Shown here one piece after another: positions 63,626-64,000 of a stretch of DNA of 64,000 nt. The position numbers and the translations under genes are program-made. This DNA comes from Bacteroidales bacterium (GTDB lineage: Bacteria > Bacteroidota > Bacteroidia > Bacteroidales > UBA932). Numbering within the stretch: position 1 is the stretch's first letter; each line of letters opens with the position of its first letter. The stretch spans positions 1-64,000 of the forward strand of contig JAFSOA010000001.1 in NCBI GenBank assembly GCA_017447265.1, read 5' to 3'. Under the pieces are notes generated by a model that was not told the DNA's origin, ran no database searches, and saw only the letters and a program-made list of their open reading frames with translations.

Positions 63626-63653
63626 CGCCGATAAATATTAAAATCTGAAAAAA

Positions 63654-63896
63654 ATGGAAAAAGCTACGATTGAAGAGAAAGTCGTCAACATCATCTCCAA
63701 CAAACTTGGTTGCCCTCAGGAAGAGGTCGTGCCCGCCGCCAGCTTTACGACGGATCTGGGTGCTGATTCGCTCGACACGGTCGAACTGATCATGGACTTC
63801 GAGAAAGAGTTCGGTCTGAAAATTTCCGACGAAGACGCGATGGGTATCAAGACGGTGAACGACGCCATCGAGTACATCGCTGCCCGCGCCAACTAA
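63654..63896 (+). CDS. Acyl carrier protein (second copy)
   Basis: 80 residues with the phosphopantetheine site GADSLDTVE (Ser39). It is clearly similar to the acpP at 4204 but differs in the N-terminal helix and in the final part ([21 protein letters not shown]). It stands alone, without fatty acid genes beside it within the window, and has a distinct control region, so it may serve another acyl pathway; that is inference. Confidence 0.92.
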   Translation: MEKATIEEKVVNIISNKLGCPQEEVVPAASFTTDLGADSLDTVELIMDFEKEFGLKISDEDAMGIKTVNDAIEYIAARAN

Positions 63897-63908
63897 TAAG
63901 AGGTATCG

Positions 63909-64000
63909 CTATGAGGCGGTCCGGCCCATTCTTTCCTGGATCGCCTCGTAGTAACTCTTTGAAACCGGAATCTTTTTGGCTTCCGGATGCGAAAGCTCCA
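63909..64000 (-). CDS. Partial gene end, probable LytTR-type regulator
   Basis: Only the last 29 residues lie in the window, reading HPEAKKIPVSKSYYEAIQER before the end. The IPVSKSYYEA pattern resembles the C-terminus of LytTR DNA-binding domains, whose final strand-helix unit typically reads IPVSR.Y. The identification rests on this short stretch alone. Confidence 0.45.
   Translation of the reverse strand, partial: ELSHPEAKKIPVSKSYYEAIQERMGRTAS

Overview
This 64 kb window looks like an ordinary chromosomal segment of a GC-rich member of the Bacteroidota, most likely Bacteroidales. The signs are seen directly: many start sites lie a short way downstream of TAnnTTTG boxes (the Bacteroidota -7 element, several with a TTTG-like -33 box about 20 bases upstream); several families are typical of this phylum (DUF4270 lipoprotein, DUF4294, DUF3098, an N-terminal-domain-only glycogen synthase, an rseC-rnfBCDGEA block); and most genes lack a Shine-Dalgarno sequence. 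A Rikenellaceae- or Cryptobacteroides-like origin fits the base composition but is only a guess. There are about 75 protein genes, one tRNA-Pro(CGG), no rRNA, no CRISPR array, no transposase, integrase, phage or defence genes, and no gene-free stretch longer than about 205 bases.

Layout. 1-2.9 kb: rplM-rpsI and rpsB-tsf. 2.9-5.7 kb: kbl (threonine to glycine catabolism) divergent from acpP-fabF. 5.7-13.8 kb: DUF4270 lipoprotein and short glycogen synthase, divergent from ftsX-DUF3098-uppP-lpxH (cell division, lipid carrier recycling, lipid A), then DUF4294, a GltS-type glutamate symporter and an M19 dipeptidase. 13.9-24.7 kb: a ribosomal protein block from rplP to rplQ, including secY, map, infA, rpmJ and rpoA; the usual upstream half of the S10 cluster is absent. 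24.9-28.4 kb: tgt, an LptF/LptG-type permease and a nucleoside-type MFS transporter. 28.5-37.8 kb: a very large alpha-2-macroglobulin-like protein, a histidine phosphatase (phytase-like), a small secreted protein, thiamin pyrophosphokinase, queG and an SDR-type threonine dehydrogenase. 37.8-42.9 kb: alaS and a single open frame that joins an LptG-like permease to methionyl-tRNA formyltransferase. 43-48.3 kb: two M23 peptidase-like proteins, a MerR regulator, a Nif3-like protein, a coiled-coil zinc-ribbon protein and dnaB. 48.3-54 kb: rseC and the six-gene Rnf ion-translocating ferredoxin:NAD oxidoreductase, followed by a TPR protein. 54-64 kb: tRNA-Pro, a SpoU methyltransferase, glyA, a lipoprotein, pnp, rpsO, small proteins including one that looks frameshifted, a Tat-exported dipeptide epimerase with an NlpC/P60 lipoprotein, a second acyl carrier protein, and the end of a probable LytTR regulator.

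How the genes fit together. Most of the window is translation machinery. Envelope functions come second: FtsX, UppP, LpxH, two Lpt-type permeases, M23 and NlpC/P60 proteins. Tdh (36.8 kb), Kbl (2.9 kb) and GlyA (54.8 kb) cover threonine to glycine and serine. Tgt and QueG act in queuosine modification of tRNA.

No new gene system stands out. The most interesting signals are the LptG-Fmt open frame; a palindromic repeat with a compensatory base-pair change between its two intergenic copies and a degenerate third copy inside uppP; an M23 pair in which one member lost a catalytic histidine; a structured, possibly pseudoknotted intergenic element after rplQ; strong Shine-Dalgarno sites limited to part of the ribosomal operon; candidate leaderless starts; and direct repeats just upstream of a second acpP beside a probable LytTR gene.
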